Positions 34,222-42,913 of a DNA stretch of 64,000 bases are shown piece by piece. The notes under the pieces were generated by a model. That model ran no database searches, was not told the DNA's origin, and was given only the letters and a program-made list of their open reading frames with translations. Source of the DNA: Micavibrio sp. (GTDB taxonomy: Bacteria; Pseudomonadota; Alphaproteobacteria; Micavibrionales; UBA2020); contig JAPWJZ010000008.1 of NCBI GenBank assembly GCA_028283745.1, forward strand, positions 124,001-188,000. Direction: 5' to 3'. The position numbers were made by a program, and so were the translations under genes. Position 1 is the first letter of the stretch, and every line of letters starts with the position of its first letter.

Positions 34222-35387
34222 AATACGACATGATAATTTTCGGCGGCGGCGTTGCGGGCTTATGGCTTTGCAACACGCTGAAGCGCGCGGGCTATAACGT
34301 CATCCTCATCGAAAAAGATAAACTTGGCGCGGGGCAGACGCTTGCATCGCAGGGCATGATTCACGGCGGGCAAAAATATGTGCTGCAGGGGGCCATGACG
34401 CACCACGCCGCTTCCCTCGCCAAAATGCCGGAGCGTTGGGAATCCAGCTTTGAAGGCTGGGGCGAAATTGACCTGACCGGCGTTGAGTTTTTATCGGAAC
34501 ATCAGGTGATGTGGCCCGCAGGCGGCATTTTGTCGGATGTTGCCGTGCTGGGCGCGGCGAAGCTGGTGAATGCCGATACCAAAAAATTGAAGCGCCCCGA
34601 CTTCCCCGAAGTGCTGCAGCTGAAAAAGAAATTCAAGGGCCCCGTCTACCAGCTGCCGGAAAAGGTGCTGGAGGTGCGGTCGCTCATCCAGTCCCTCGCA
34701 AAGCACCTGAAGGGCCGGTTGTTTCAGGGCGAAGCCACCGAATTACTGCCGGACGGGCAGGTGGCGGTTTCCGGCCTTGTCATGCGGGCGCAGCTGGTTA
34801 TTTTCACCGCCGGCACCGGCAATGAACGCGCGCTGGAACTGCTGAAAGTCAAAGACAGGCACGCGCAGCGCAGGCCCCTCCGCCAGATCATGGTAAAGCC
34901 CGTGCCCTATGCGCTCTACGCCCACGGCATTGTCGGCAGCCCGAAGCCACGCTTGACGGTGACGGCGCACCCGACCGGCGCACCCAATGAATACGTCTGG
35001 TACCTTGGCGGCGCCGTTGCCGAAGAAGGCGCAAAGATGGATGATGCCGCGGCCCTTGCCTTCGCCAAAAAAGAATTGTCGGAAATTTTTCCCGATATCG
35101 ACTGGAACGGCAAGGAATGGGCCACGTGGTACGGTGACCGCGCCGAACCGTTTGATGCCGCAGGCGATATGCCGCCCGGCCCGCACGTACACCAGCGCGG
35201 CCGCGTGCTCATGGCCTGGCCCACAAAGCTCACCTTTGCGCCCGCATTGTCAGACCGCGTTTTTGACTGGCTGAAAGACAAAGACATTCATCCCGTCGCC
35301 AAATCCCCCGCGCCGCCGCTGCCCACCGCCGGCATTGCCAGCTACCCATGGGAAGTTGCCGAATGGCGGCGGCTGGAAGACGCATGA
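34212..35387 (+). CDS. FAD-dependent oxidoreductase (DAO family)
   Basis: About 391 residues. The dinucleotide motif IIFGGGVAGLWLCNTL is followed by VILIEKDKLGAGQT, SQGMIHGGQKYVLQG and, later, VIFTAGTGNERAL, as in D-amino-acid-oxidase-type or glycerol-3-phosphate-dehydrogenase-like flavoproteins. I chose GTG 34212, preceded by GGGACAG, which overlaps the permease by 10 bases; an ATG at 34188 in frame is an alternative. The last codons overlap the aldo/keto reductase start (ATGA). Substrate unknown. Confidence 0.8.
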   Translation: MALEYDMIIFGGGVAGLWLCNTLKRAGYNVILIEKDKLGAGQTLASQGMIHGGQKYVLQGAMTHHAASLAKMPERWESSFEGWGEIDLTGVEFLSEHQVMWPAGGILSDVAVLGAAKLVNADTKKLKRPDFPEVLQLKKKFKGPVYQLPEKVLEVRSLIQSLAKHLKGRLFQGEATELLPDGQVAVSGLVMRAQLVIFTAGTGNERALELLKVKDRHAQRRPLRQIMVKPVPYALYAHGIVGSPKPRLTVTAHPTGAPNEYVWYLGGAVAEEGAKMDDAAALAFAKKELSEIFPDIDWNGKEWATWYGDRAEPFDAAGDMPPGPHVHQRGRVLMAWPTKLTFAPALSDRVFDWLKDKDIHPVAKSPAPPLPTAGIASYPWEVAEWRRLEDA

Positions 35388-36142
35388 CCCTAAGCTGGAA
35401 AAACGTCAGTCCTCTTGGCCTCGGCACCGTCAAGTTCGGCCGTAACAAACAGGTAAAATACCCGGGCGGTGACGGTTTTGCGCTGCCGACCGATGCGGAA
35501 GTTGAATCGCTGCTCGACTGCGCGATGGACTGCGGCATCACGCTGCTCGATACCGCGCCTGCCTACGGCACCGCCGAGGAACGGTTGGGCAATTTGCTGG
35601 GTGCGCGCCGCGGCAAGTTCTTCCTTGTCACCAAAACGGGCGAGGAATTTGGCGATAACGGGTCCGACTACATCTTCACCCGCGCACATACGGAGATGAG
35701 CGTTATACGCAGCCTGCAACGGCTGAAGACGGATTATTTAGATTGCGTGCTTGTTCACAGCAACCGCGATGATGTGAAGGTAATCACCGAAACGCCCGTG
35801 CTGGAAGTGCTGGATGCGTTCAAGCGCAAAGGCATCATCGGCAGCTATGGCGTATCAACCTACACAATTGACGGCGGCATGAAGGCGCTGGAACTGTCGG
35901 ACTGCGTCATGGTCGCTTATAACCAAATCTACCTTGATGAAACGCCTGTCATTGCGGCCGCGGCGCGCCTCGGCAAGCCGGTGCTGGTTAAAAAAGGCCT
36001 CGCCTCCGGCCACATCGCGGGGGCAAGCGATGTTGCGGCCAATATCCGCTTTGTTGCCGGCACTACGGGCGTCACCAGCCTTGTTTTCGGCAGCCTTTCC
36101 CCCGCCAATATCCGCGCCAATGTCGGCGCCCTGAAGGGCTAA
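35384..36142 (+). CDS. Aldo/keto reductase
   Basis: 252 residues, shorter than most AKRs (about 280-320). LGLGTVKFGRN, LLDTAPAYGTAEERLG (catalytic Asp and Tyr), FLVTKTG (Lys) and DCVLVHSN (His) form the active site; the C-terminal SLVFGSLSPANIR is the family signature before the NADP loop. Start overlaps the FAD oxidoreductase stop, so permease, oxidoreductase and reductase form one operon, perhaps for one imported compound. Confidence 0.85.
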   Translation: MTLSWKNVSPLGLGTVKFGRNKQVKYPGGDGFALPTDAEVESLLDCAMDCGITLLDTAPAYGTAEERLGNLLGARRGKFFLVTKTGEEFGDNGSDYIFTRAHTEMSVIRSLQRLKTDYLDCVLVHSNRDDVKVITETPVLEVLDAFKRKGIIGSYGVSTYTIDGGMKALELSDCVMVAYNQIYLDETPVIAAAARLGKPVLVKKGLASGHIAGASDVAANIRFVAGTTGVTSLVFGSLSPANIRANVGALKG

Positions 36143-36214
36143 TAACGCCCGCCGCCAAAGTCGAATTTCCCTATACTATTGAAATAAAACGGCAAATAGA
36201 CCCCTTCAAGAATC

Positions 36215-36243
36215 TTGGATTTTCCCCGAGATGTATATATGAT
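36215..36243 (+). promoter_or_regulatory. Sigma70-like promoter of tRNA-Ser
   Basis: TTGGAT (36215-36220), 17-base spacer, TATGAT (36238-36243). Predicted start near 36250, 7 bases before the mature tRNA 5' end. Confidence 0.55.
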
Positions 36244-36256
36244 GTGCCGCAGCGCT

Positions 36257-36350
36257 GGAGACGTGGCCGAGTGGCTGAAGGCGGCGGTTTGCTAAACCGT
36301 TATACTGGTGTTAGCCGGTATCGAGGGTTCGAATCCCTCCGTCTCCGCCA
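36257..36350 (+). tRNA. tRNA-Ser (anticodon GCT)
   Basis: Cloverleaf can be folded: acceptor GGAGACG pairs with CGTCTCC before discriminator G and encoded CCA (36348-36350). The anticodon loop TTGCTAA has GCT at 36291-36293, reading AGC/AGU Ser codons. A long variable arm (about TATACTGGTGTTAGCCGGTA) confirms the class II serine type, and GGTTCGAATCC is the T arm. Its 3' side borders an AT-rich islet. Confidence 0.97.
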
Positions 36351-36381
36351 CTATTCCCAAAAATTAACCCGCCAGAGACGA

Positions 36382-36702
36382 CTATTTCTTAAGTCGTTTT
36401 TCCCATCCTTTTTCCAACATGCAGCCATCGTAAACTTTGCTCCGTGCAGAAACTGACCCGTTTCCTTGTGAGCCTGCACAAAAACCTTTTGCGTAACCTG
36501 ATTTCATTTTACTGCAGTCTGTCGGTGGTAGCTCTGGTACAGCTTTGTATGCCTCTGCTGTGCAAGCGCCGTCCGCAATGATGTATTGATTGCTTTGGCT
36601 ATCGGCGTTGCTTTTTACCCAAGTGTATTGTGGCTTCGTTTCAGTAGCACAACCAGCAAGGCACAAAATCGAAAGTACAGAAATGACGGATGAAATATTC
36701 AT
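36382..36702 (-). CDS. AT-rich small lipoprotein
   Basis: 106 residues from the ATG at 36702. Lipoprotein signal with lipobox LAGC (Cys18). The mature part has four more cysteines (GACTAEA, TDCSKM, GFCAGS, DGCML), spaced as for two disulfides, and YAKGFCAGSQGNG near the C-terminus. Clearly more AT-rich than the chromosome. It ends 31 bases from the tRNA 3' end on the opposite strand. Function unknown. Confidence 0.6.
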   Translation of the reverse strand: MNISSVISVLSILCLAGCATETKPQYTWVKSNADSQSNQYIIADGACTAEAYKAVPELPPTDCSKMKSGYAKGFCAGSQGNGSVSARSKVYDGCMLEKGWEKRLKK

Positions 36703-36759
36703 TTTGATTTTCTTTTTTTGAATACGAGACATAAAGCTTAAGTGCTATTTCGTAGTAAA

Positions 36760-37257
36760 TCAATCACAGCTATTATGCTTAGGATTAAAATTAACTTTTC
36801 TAATATATTGAAGTGCTGGGAGATTAGAGAATTGGTCTATTATACTTTTGGGTTCAAGTGAGAGAGTGTGCGCCGCGACTTTCTGTGAAGCTATATTACT
36901 AGTTTCAACGATTGCCTCTATATATAATGACACTACACCTGCGAGGCCGAAGCCAGTTTGCATCTCGGAAATAGCAGTATTAACGACTTCTTTTGCTCTC
37001 CCTTGTTTTTGACATTTTTCTGGAACGGCATAGCCGATATTAAAACATGGTATGCCATCAATAGGATTTACTGAAACAAACATAACAAAAGCGGTTATGA
37101 TTTGTCTTTCAATCCGCATGTAATTAAATCTAAGTCTACCATTTGGTTCATCACAGCAAACAAAGAGATTAGAGTCAACTTGGCCACGTTGTAGCGGTAT
37201 TTTGTTTTCTAGAACATCGTTCTGAAATAATTTTAAAGCGGTGGATGGATTGGTCAT
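36760..37257 (-). CDS. AT-rich GNAT-like acetyltransferase
   Basis: 165 residues. FNIGYAVPEKCQKQGRAKEV corresponds to the GNAT strand-4 and acetyl-CoA loop region, and VETSNIASQKVAAHTL to the C-terminal Asn-containing helix typical of the fold. The usual Q/RxxGxG/A loop is reduced (KQGRAK), so activity is uncertain. AT-rich composition shared with the neighbouring lipoprotein; both follow tRNA-Ser and look transferred. Confidence 0.55.
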   Translation of the reverse strand: MTNPSTALKLFQNDVLENKIPLQRGQVDSNLFVCCDEPNGRLRFNYMRIERQIITAFVMFVSVNPIDGIPCFNIGYAVPEKCQKQGRAKEVVNTAISEMQTGFGLAGVVSLYIEAIVETSNIASQKVAAHTLSLEPKSIIDQFSNLPALQYIRKVNFNPKHNSCD

Positions 37258-37407
37258 TCTATAATTTACTGTCTTTTATTTTCACCTGTTAGTTTGAATA
37301 AATTAGCATAGTTTACCATTGGAAAATAAACCTTGTTTCTAATCAAAAGTCTCCAGATAATTTTAGGAAAATTCTAGCGTCAGTATTTCATTATGTGGCG
37401 ATAAAAC

Positions 37408-37656
37408 GTGGCAAGAACAATTCCCGGCGGCATCGTTCATGACCTGCCCGCAGATTTGAAGAAGGCGCTCGCGGCGAATGCGGCGGCGCTGGCAACGTGG
37501 GTGGATATTACGCCCATCGCCCGCAATGAATGGATTTGCTGAGTTGATTCCGCCAAGAAGGCGGAAACGCGTTTGAAGCGTATCAACTGGGGCATCGAAA
37601 ACCTTGTGGAGGGCGAGCGGCGACCATGCTGCTGGCCGGGGTGCAAACACCGCTAG
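37408..37656 (+). pseudogene. YdeI/OmpD-associated-type protein C-terminus with an internal stop
   Basis: The translated frame reads GGIVHDLPADLKKALAANAA, WVDITPIARNEWIC, a TGA stop at 37540-37542, then VDSAKKAETRLKRINWGIEN and RRPCCWPGC. This is the YdeI/OmpD-associated domain pattern, in which the stop replaces the Trp of WICW. A likely start is GTG at 37408. TGG to TGA is a one-base change. Elsewhere TGA is used as a normal stop, so readthrough or Trp decoding is unlikely. An N-terminal part of the family seems to be missing too. Confidence 0.7.
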
Positions 37657-37688
37657 TTGCAAGCCACCGCTGAACTCAAAGTCTGCCG

Positions 37689-38828
37689 TCAGGGTGTTTT
37701 TTGCGTGGCCGCACCGAAGACACGGCAGAAATTTTCACCGCCAATTTTTGCAATGTCCGTCGGCGCAAAGCCGGTCTTGAGCATGGCGTCGACGACGGCG
37801 GTGAAGAAACCGGTTTTCATGCCTGCCATGCTTTCCCAAGCGGTATTCGTTCGCTCGCCGGGGCGGGGCATGTGGGGGCCGAGCGGCGGGGTTAATTTTG
37901 TATCCGTGCCGATGCAGACGTGATCGGGCCCGATAAGCTCGGCAAGAGCATGCAAATTTTGCGCGTATTCCAGAGGCGAATCCGCAAGATGCGTCCAGAC
38001 GCCGACAACGCCGCCCGCCGCCGCCACGGTTTTCGCAAGCTCTTTGCTGATTAGGCGCGGGCGCATCATCCGCGCCATGTTTTCATTGCTGCCAAGGCGC
38101 CAGTTGAGGCCGGTATGCGAAATGATGACGGGGTGCTCTGCCACCTTCAATGCCGCGATAACCGTGTCATCGCTGACATGCGCAAGGTCGACAAGCATGC
38201 CAAGGCGGTTGCATTCCTTTATCACGGCGGTGCCAAAATCAGTCAGGCCGTTGAAGCGGGGCGGGTTGGTATAGACGTCGCCCAGCGGCGTTGACGCGTC
38301 TGAATCATGCAGCAGGCCAAAGTGGCGGAGGCCACGGTTATAAGCTTCCTTGACGCGCTCGATTTTCCCTTCCAGAAAATGCGCGCCTTCGACGGATTGC
38401 ACGACGATCGGCTGATTGTTCTTTTTCGCGGCGCGCAGGTCCGCCAGCGTCAGCGCACGCGTCATGCCGTTTTTCTGCAATTGCGCATCCATGCCGTCAA
38501 GCCCGCTTGTGAAGCGGCTGTATGCCTCGCCGGGGTTCTTCAGCGAGTGGTAATCAACCGCGAACGTCATGCTGATGGCGGAAAGGCCGGACTTTTTCAT
38601 TTCGTCCGCAAGGTCAAGGTCCGGCGCGGGGCCGTCTTCCACGCTTAAGGGCACGTCGATATGGTTATGCGTGTCGATGCCGAATGTCGCGGCCACCAGC
38701 GCGGTGGTGCGCGCATCCAGCGTATTCTCTGCCGCGAAGGCGGCAAGCGGCGGCAGCATGAGCGCGGCACCCGTACCAGCCATAACGCCCAGGAATTTAC
38801 GGCGGGAATATGTTATGGCGGCGGTCAT
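37689..38828 (-). CDS. Membrane dipeptidase (peptidase M19), Tat-exported
   Basis: 379 residues. The N-terminus SRRKFLGVMAGTGAALMLPP is a twin-arginine signal. The catalytic domain has zinc-site motifs DTHNHIDVP, the bridging Glu in VQSVEGAHFLEG, VDLAHVSDDT and IISHTGLNWRLGSNEN, as in renal dipeptidase homologues. Likely periplasmic, hydrolysing dipeptides or related lactams. Single-gene unit divergent from the AraC regulator, with about 190 bases between the two. Confidence 0.9.
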   Translation of the reverse strand: MTAAITYSRRKFLGVMAGTGAALMLPPLAAFAAENTLDARTTALVAATFGIDTHNHIDVPLSVEDGPAPDLDLADEMKKSGLSAISMTFAVDYHSLKNPGEAYSRFTSGLDGMDAQLQKNGMTRALTLADLRAAKKNNQPIVVQSVEGAHFLEGKIERVKEAYNRGLRHFGLLHDSDASTPLGDVYTNPPRFNGLTDFGTAVIKECNRLGMLVDLAHVSDDTVIAALKVAEHPVIISHTGLNWRLGSNENMARMMRPRLISKELAKTVAAAGGVVGVWTHLADSPLEYAQNLHALAELIGPDHVCIGTDTKLTPPLGPHMPRPGERTNTAWESMAGMKTGFFTAVVDAMLKTGFAPTDIAKIGGENFCRVFGAATQKTP

Positions 38829-39017
38829 GGCAGGCTCCTGAAAAAGTTTTGCGTCTCTTGTTATTATGCCGGAAAGCGCTTTAAAATTTAAAGACTTCCG
38901 CGCAATGAAAAGCGGATGTTTTTAGAAAAATGGCGTGTAAATTGCCAAACAGCAAGTTCAGTCAGGCGTTTTAGACGCTGCAGGCGTAGGGTTGAGAGAA
39001 GGAAAGGAGGAATGGTT

Positions 39018-39899
39018 ATGAAAGACGATGCCATCAAGGCCTATCATGAGCGACTTATTCGCGTGCTGCATTACATTGATGCGCATCTGGATGATGATCT
39101 GAGCGTCGAGACGTTAAGCGGCGTTGCCGCCTTTTCAAAATTCCACTTTCACCGCCAGTTCTCCCACCTGTTCGGCATCAGCGTTTATGCCTATGTGCAG
39201 GCGATGCGGTTGAAGCGGGCGTCGTACCAACTGGCGTTTCGCGAGGATTCCGTGACCGACATCGCGCTTGCGAGCGGCTATGACGCGCCGGAGGCGTTTT
39301 CACGCGCCTTCAAAAAACATACCGGGCAATTGCCGAGTGACTTTCGCAAAAACCCGGGCTTCGCCGCCTGGCAGGAAACTTATAACCCCATTCAAAAACT
39401 CAGGAGCCATCATATGCAGGAACAAAATTACGACGGGCAGGTCAGCGTCGTCGATGTCCCCGAAACACGCATCGCTGTGTTGACGCATAGGGGCGACGCC
39501 GCGCTGCTGGGTGAAACCCTGCGCAAGTTCATCGACTGGCGAAAAGCGGTGGGTCTGCACCCCAAAAACCACGCGACCTATACGCTGCTTTATAACGACC
39601 CCGAAAAAGTCGCGCCGGAAGATTTCCGCGTCGACCTTTGCGTGGCCACCAACGCCGACATTGCGCCGAATGACATGGGCATTGTGCCGCGCGTCATTCC
39701 GGCGGGGCGCTGCGCCCTGTTGCGCCAGGTCGGGTCGGATGATGGTTTTGCCAGCGCGATTTATTACCTCTACCGCAACTGGCTGCCGCAAAGCGGCGAG
39801 GAACTGCGCGACTTCCCGCTCTATTGCCAGCGCGTCACGCTCTATCCCGATGTGCCGGAGCATGAGATGATCAAGGATATTTACCTGCCGCTAAAATGA
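39018..39899 (+). CDS. AraC-family regulator with GyrI-like effector domain
   Basis: 293 residues from ATG 39018, 7 bases after AGGAGG. Residues about 1-110 hold the AraC DNA-binding domain (VLHYIDAHLDDDLSVETL, FSKFHFHRQFSHLFGISVYAY, DIALASGYDAPEAFSRAFKKH). Residues about 130-290 form a GyrI-like domain (VVDVPETRIAVLTHRGDAAL, and FPLYCQRVTLYPDVPEHEMI at the end), which binds small molecules. Domain order as in Rob/SbmC-like regulators. Target genes are not evident; the divergent dipeptidase is one candidate. Confidence 0.9.
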   Translation: MKDDAIKAYHERLIRVLHYIDAHLDDDLSVETLSGVAAFSKFHFHRQFSHLFGISVYAYVQAMRLKRASYQLAFREDSVTDIALASGYDAPEAFSRAFKKHTGQLPSDFRKNPGFAAWQETYNPIQKLRSHHMQEQNYDGQVSVVDVPETRIAVLTHRGDAALLGETLRKFIDWRKAVGLHPKNHATYTLLYNDPEKVAPEDFRVDLCVATNADIAPNDMGIVPRVIPAGRCALLRQVGSDDGFASAIYYLYRNWLPQSGEELRDFPLYCQRVTLYPDVPEHEMIKDIYLPLK

Positions 39900-39924
39900 C
39901 GGCAAGAAAACGGCCGGCAAGCAG

Positions 39925-41511
39925 TTACAGCGAGAAGTCTTTCTTCGGCTTCTTCGTGGTGGGGGTTGGCTGTTCAAGGTTCGCATTGGCGGGCAGCGTG
40001 GTGCCGCTGGGGGTTTGCTGCGGCTTGGGGTAGGACTGGGCGGTTGTGCCTGTCGGCGGCGTTTCAATGCGGATGTCCGGCGTGCGCTTCGGCCAGCCGA
40101 GGCGGGGCAACGACCAGCGCTTGCTGCCGGGGATATTGTTTTCCTCGTTTTTAGGGTCGGTGTATTTTTTCTCGCGCTGGCGGCGAAGGCGGTCGTTCAG
40201 GTATTTGTCAACGCCTGCGCCCGCACCCGCGCCCATGCCCGCGCCCAGCACGGTGAAGAGGGCAATCGCCCACCACTTGAAGGGCTGCACATCGAAGCCG
40301 TTTTCAAAGTTCTGGTTGTAAATGTCCCGCGCAGTCTTCATGACCTCGCCGCGCAGTTTGTCGGCATCCCCCGGTTTGCGGCCTTCGGCAACGTCGATGT
40401 ACGTCTTGATCTGCTGCGTCAGCGCGGGAATGGCATAGCCTGCATCGCGGATGCCGCCGGTAATGCGCGCTGACGATTCCTGAATGGTGGTGGTATGGCC
40501 CAAGGCGGCCTGCGCCGCGCGGTATTCGCTGGGGCCGTTGTCGGAGTGGGAATAGGTGCGGTAGGTTTCGCTATGCGCTGTTTCAAGCGCGGCCGTCCAG
40601 CTGCTGGAAAGGCCCGGCAGTTCCGCCGTGCGGCTGCGAATGGTGGGCAGGTACTTCACAAGGTTGGACCCGCGCGCCCAGGTATTGGCAAAGCCAAGCG
40701 CCTGTTCCGGCGTGGGCGGCTTGCCCTTCAGCAGGTTGCGCATGCTTTGCGCCATGGCGTTTTCGTTGTCGGCGTGGGTTTTGGATGCGTAGTGCAGCTG
40801 TTCCGTGACATCCAGCTTCGGGTGCGCGGCAACAAAGTCCTGCAGCAGCCTTGCGGAATACTGGCCCTGCTGCGCGTTATAGTCGTAGTCGTGAATGGTG
40901 TAATCGTAAACTTCACGCGGCACATAAGTGGTGGTGCAGTTTTGGCCCTTGCTATCACACGACCGGACGGGATCGTACACGGTATGCGTCACATCGCGGT
41001 GGCTTTCGCTCCAGCTTGCGTCAAGCGCGGCCATAATGGGCGGCAGTTCTTTGACGGCGGCGATAAGGTCGCTGACAGAGCCAAGCGCAGCACCCGCATC
41101 TTTCGGCATCTCGGCGGAAATTTCGCTGATCAGCATATGGGTTTTAAAGTCGGGGTCGATGCGGGTTTCAAGTTCGCGCGCGAAGGTTTTGTTGGTTTCA
41201 TCTTTCGCAAGCGCGATGTTGTTGGATTCAAACACCTTCATGGTGGCATCGTTGGTCAGCGAATACAGCAGCGTCAGCGGCGGCACCGGCTGGCCCTTGG
41301 CGGCAAAGTCGCGCGTTGTTTGTTCAATCTCGGAAAACGCGAGGGGAATCTGGCCTTCCTTGCCCTTTTGCACTTCGTAGGAGGACACGCCCGCAATGGT
41401 GCCGAACAGTACCGCACCAATGGCAATTTCAACCGGCGTTTCATAGATGAAGCGTTTAACCTTGTCGATCCAGCGGGTGTCGCGGGCAGAGTTGTTAAAC
41501 GACGATCTCAT
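39925..41511 (-). CDS. Large orphan membrane protein
   Basis: 528 residues, not recognised. One N-terminal hydrophobic segment (about 27-45) follows a short basic cytoplasmic start, and a second, very Gly/Ala-rich one (GAGMGAGAGAG, about 420-440) precedes a basic, Pro/Thr-rich tail. The ~370 residues between, predicted on the periplasmic side, are helical and contain two Cys separated by six residues (VRSCDSKGQNCTTT). It has its own promoter (41557-41586) and stands alone. Composition is native. Confidence 0.65.
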   Translation of the reverse strand: MRSSFNNSARDTRWIDKVKRFIYETPVEIAIGAVLFGTIAGVSSYEVQKGKEGQIPLAFSEIEQTTRDFAAKGQPVPPLTLLYSLTNDATMKVFESNNIALAKDETNKTFARELETRIDPDFKTHMLISEISAEMPKDAGAALGSVSDLIAAVKELPPIMAALDASWSESHRDVTHTVYDPVRSCDSKGQNCTTTYVPREVYDYTIHDYDYNAQQGQYSARLLQDFVAAHPKLDVTEQLHYASKTHADNENAMAQSMRNLLKGKPPTPEQALGFANTWARGSNLVKYLPTIRSRTAELPGLSSSWTAALETAHSETYRTYSHSDNGPSEYRAAQAALGHTTTIQESSARITGGIRDAGYAIPALTQQIKTYIDVAEGRKPGDADKLRGEVMKTARDIYNQNFENGFDVQPFKWWAIALFTVLGAGMGAGAGAGVDKYLNDRLRRQREKKYTDPKNEENNIPGSKRWSLPRLGWPKRTPDIRIETPPTGTTAQSYPKPQQTPSGTTLPANANLEQPTPTTKKPKKDFSL

Positions 41512-41556
41512 GCGGGGTGTTTCCCTTATAAATATGCGGCAGAAAAATGGTTATGT

Positions 41557-41586
41557 ATAATACTTGAGGCGCTTGCCGCGGGTCAA
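41557..41586 (-). promoter_or_regulatory. Sigma70-like promoter of the orphan membrane protein
   Basis: On the minus strand TTGACC (41586-41581), 18-base spacer, TATTAT (41562-41557), about 45 bases before the ATG at 41511. The flanking region to 41640 is strongly AT-rich. Confidence 0.5.
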
Positions 41587-41723
41587 GAATTATATAAATA
41601 GCTGATATTATTGATATAATTAAAGTGGTGCCGCAATACCGCCACGATACCCTCCATAAAAACCCCTGCCACGATTCGAGAAAGTTGCGGCATTTCCGAC
41701 GGTGAAAAGGCTATTCTGCCGCC

Positions 41724-42269
41724 ATGCAAAGCCCCGATGCCTTTCAAAACACCATAACCTTTCGCCTGCTAACCGAAGCCGATGTGCCGATGATGCATGA
41801 CTGGCTTAACCGTGCGCATTTGCGCCAGCACTACCAGCCGCTGCCCATCAGCCTTGAAGACGTTGCCGCCAAATTCGCCCCGCGTCTTGAATACAGCGGG
41901 CGCACTTATTGCCACATTGCGCTGCTGGCGGGGGTGCCTTTTGCTTACGTGCAATGCTACAAAAACGCCGATTACCCCGATTATTCGGCGGAGATTGTGC
42001 TGCAGGACGGCATCAGCCTTGACCTGTTCATCGCGGATGAGGCCTTGCGCGGGCAGGGCTTGGGCCCGCAATTGCTGCAGGCTTATTTGCGGGCGGTGGT
42101 GTTTGAATTATTTCCGGATGAAACCTGCTGCTACATATGCCACAAGCTGGATAACCCGCAGGCCCTGCGCGCCAGCCAGAAGGCCGGCTTCACCGTGCTG
42201 CGCGACGTGATCGAGGCCGAAGCCCCCGCCCGCCTGCTGGTCTTTGATAAAACGCGCGGTTTTTGCTAA
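41724..42269 (+). CDS. GNAT acetyltransferase (aminoglycoside 6'-acetyltransferase-like)
   Basis: 181 residues. FRLLTEADVPMMHDWLNR, SLDLFIADEALRGQGLGPQL (acetyl-CoA loop RGQGLG) and DNPQALRASQKAGFTVL match the Acetyltransf_8 / AAC(6') subgroup of GNAT. Substrate unknown; similarity of these motifs alone does not show drug resistance. Single gene between the orphan membrane protein and the DUF4189 gene. Confidence 0.8.
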   Translation: MQSPDAFQNTITFRLLTEADVPMMHDWLNRAHLRQHYQPLPISLEDVAAKFAPRLEYSGRTYCHIALLAGVPFAYVQCYKNADYPDYSAEIVLQDGISLDLFIADEALRGQGLGPQLLQAYLRAVVFELFPDETCCYICHKLDNPQALRASQKAGFTVLRDVIEAEAPARLLVFDKTRGFC

Positions 42270-42332
42270 ACTGTCTTGTAAGGCCGGCTCGTCATAACTC
42301 CACGACTATCTCCATCTGCAAGGCATTCGCCC

Positions 42333-42905
42333 GTGACACGTTTTATTCCACCATTCGCCGTTCTGGCCTTTTTTCTTTTCGCGCTTCTGGCATTTGCGCC
42401 CCTTAAACCGGCCGAAGCGGGTTGCTGGGACCAATGCTATCAAGACTGCGGCGCCGGCATGGTGGATGATGCGAATGGCACCAGCGGGCCCGGCCTTTGC
42501 ACATCGCGCTGTTCGCGCTATTGCACGGATGATACCAGCACCGTTTATCCCCGCCCCGTCACCGTTGGCCCGCATGTGCCGAAGTTTGGCGCCATTGCGG
42601 TGTCGGCCAGTACGCTGCTGGCCGCCTATTCCTATAACTTCAATAGCCGCGAAGAAGCGGAAACCGACGCGCTGAAGCGCTGCCACGATGACAACCCCGG
42701 CAAGCCCGCCGACTGCCAGATAAGCCTGTGGTTTTCGGATTCATGCGCCTCGCTTGCCATGATGAAGTCGGAAGACGGCAAGTCCGGCGTCTGGAGCACT
42801 GCGCTTGGCGGGTCGCGCCGCAAGGCGGAAGCAGAAGCCCTCGCGGGCTGCAGCAAGCAGGCACCGGAGGGCTGTAAAGTTCTCGGCTCGTTCTGCTCGC
42901 CGTAA
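42333..42905 (+). CDS. Exported DUF4189 protein
   Basis: 190 residues from a GTG. Signal peptide (1-30, ending AEA). A Cys-rich segment (CWDQCYQDCGAG, LCTSRCSRYC) precedes a DUF4189 domain: KFGAIAVSASTLLAAYSY, SREEAETDALKRC, DCQISLWFSDSCASLA, and AEAEALAGC near the end. Function of the domain is unknown; the paired cysteines suggest disulfides in the periplasm. Confidence 0.8.
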   Translation: MTRFIPPFAVLAFFLFALLAFAPLKPAEAGCWDQCYQDCGAGMVDDANGTSGPGLCTSRCSRYCTDDTSTVYPRPVTVGPHVPKFGAIAVSASTLLAAYSYNFNSREEAETDALKRCHDDNPGKPADCQISLWFSDSCASLAMMKSEDGKSGVWSTALGGSRRKAEAEALAGCSKQAPEGCKVLGSFCSP

Positions 42906-42913
42906 TGTAAGGC

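Noticed and set aside
36350..37400. Intact integrative element at tRNA-Ser
   Set aside because: No integrase, no second tRNA end and only two genes; kept as a possible remnant only.
37540..37542. TGA recoded as tryptophan
   Set aside because: Many adjacent genes end in TGA, including ATGA overlaps where translation must stop, so a nonsense mutation is simpler.
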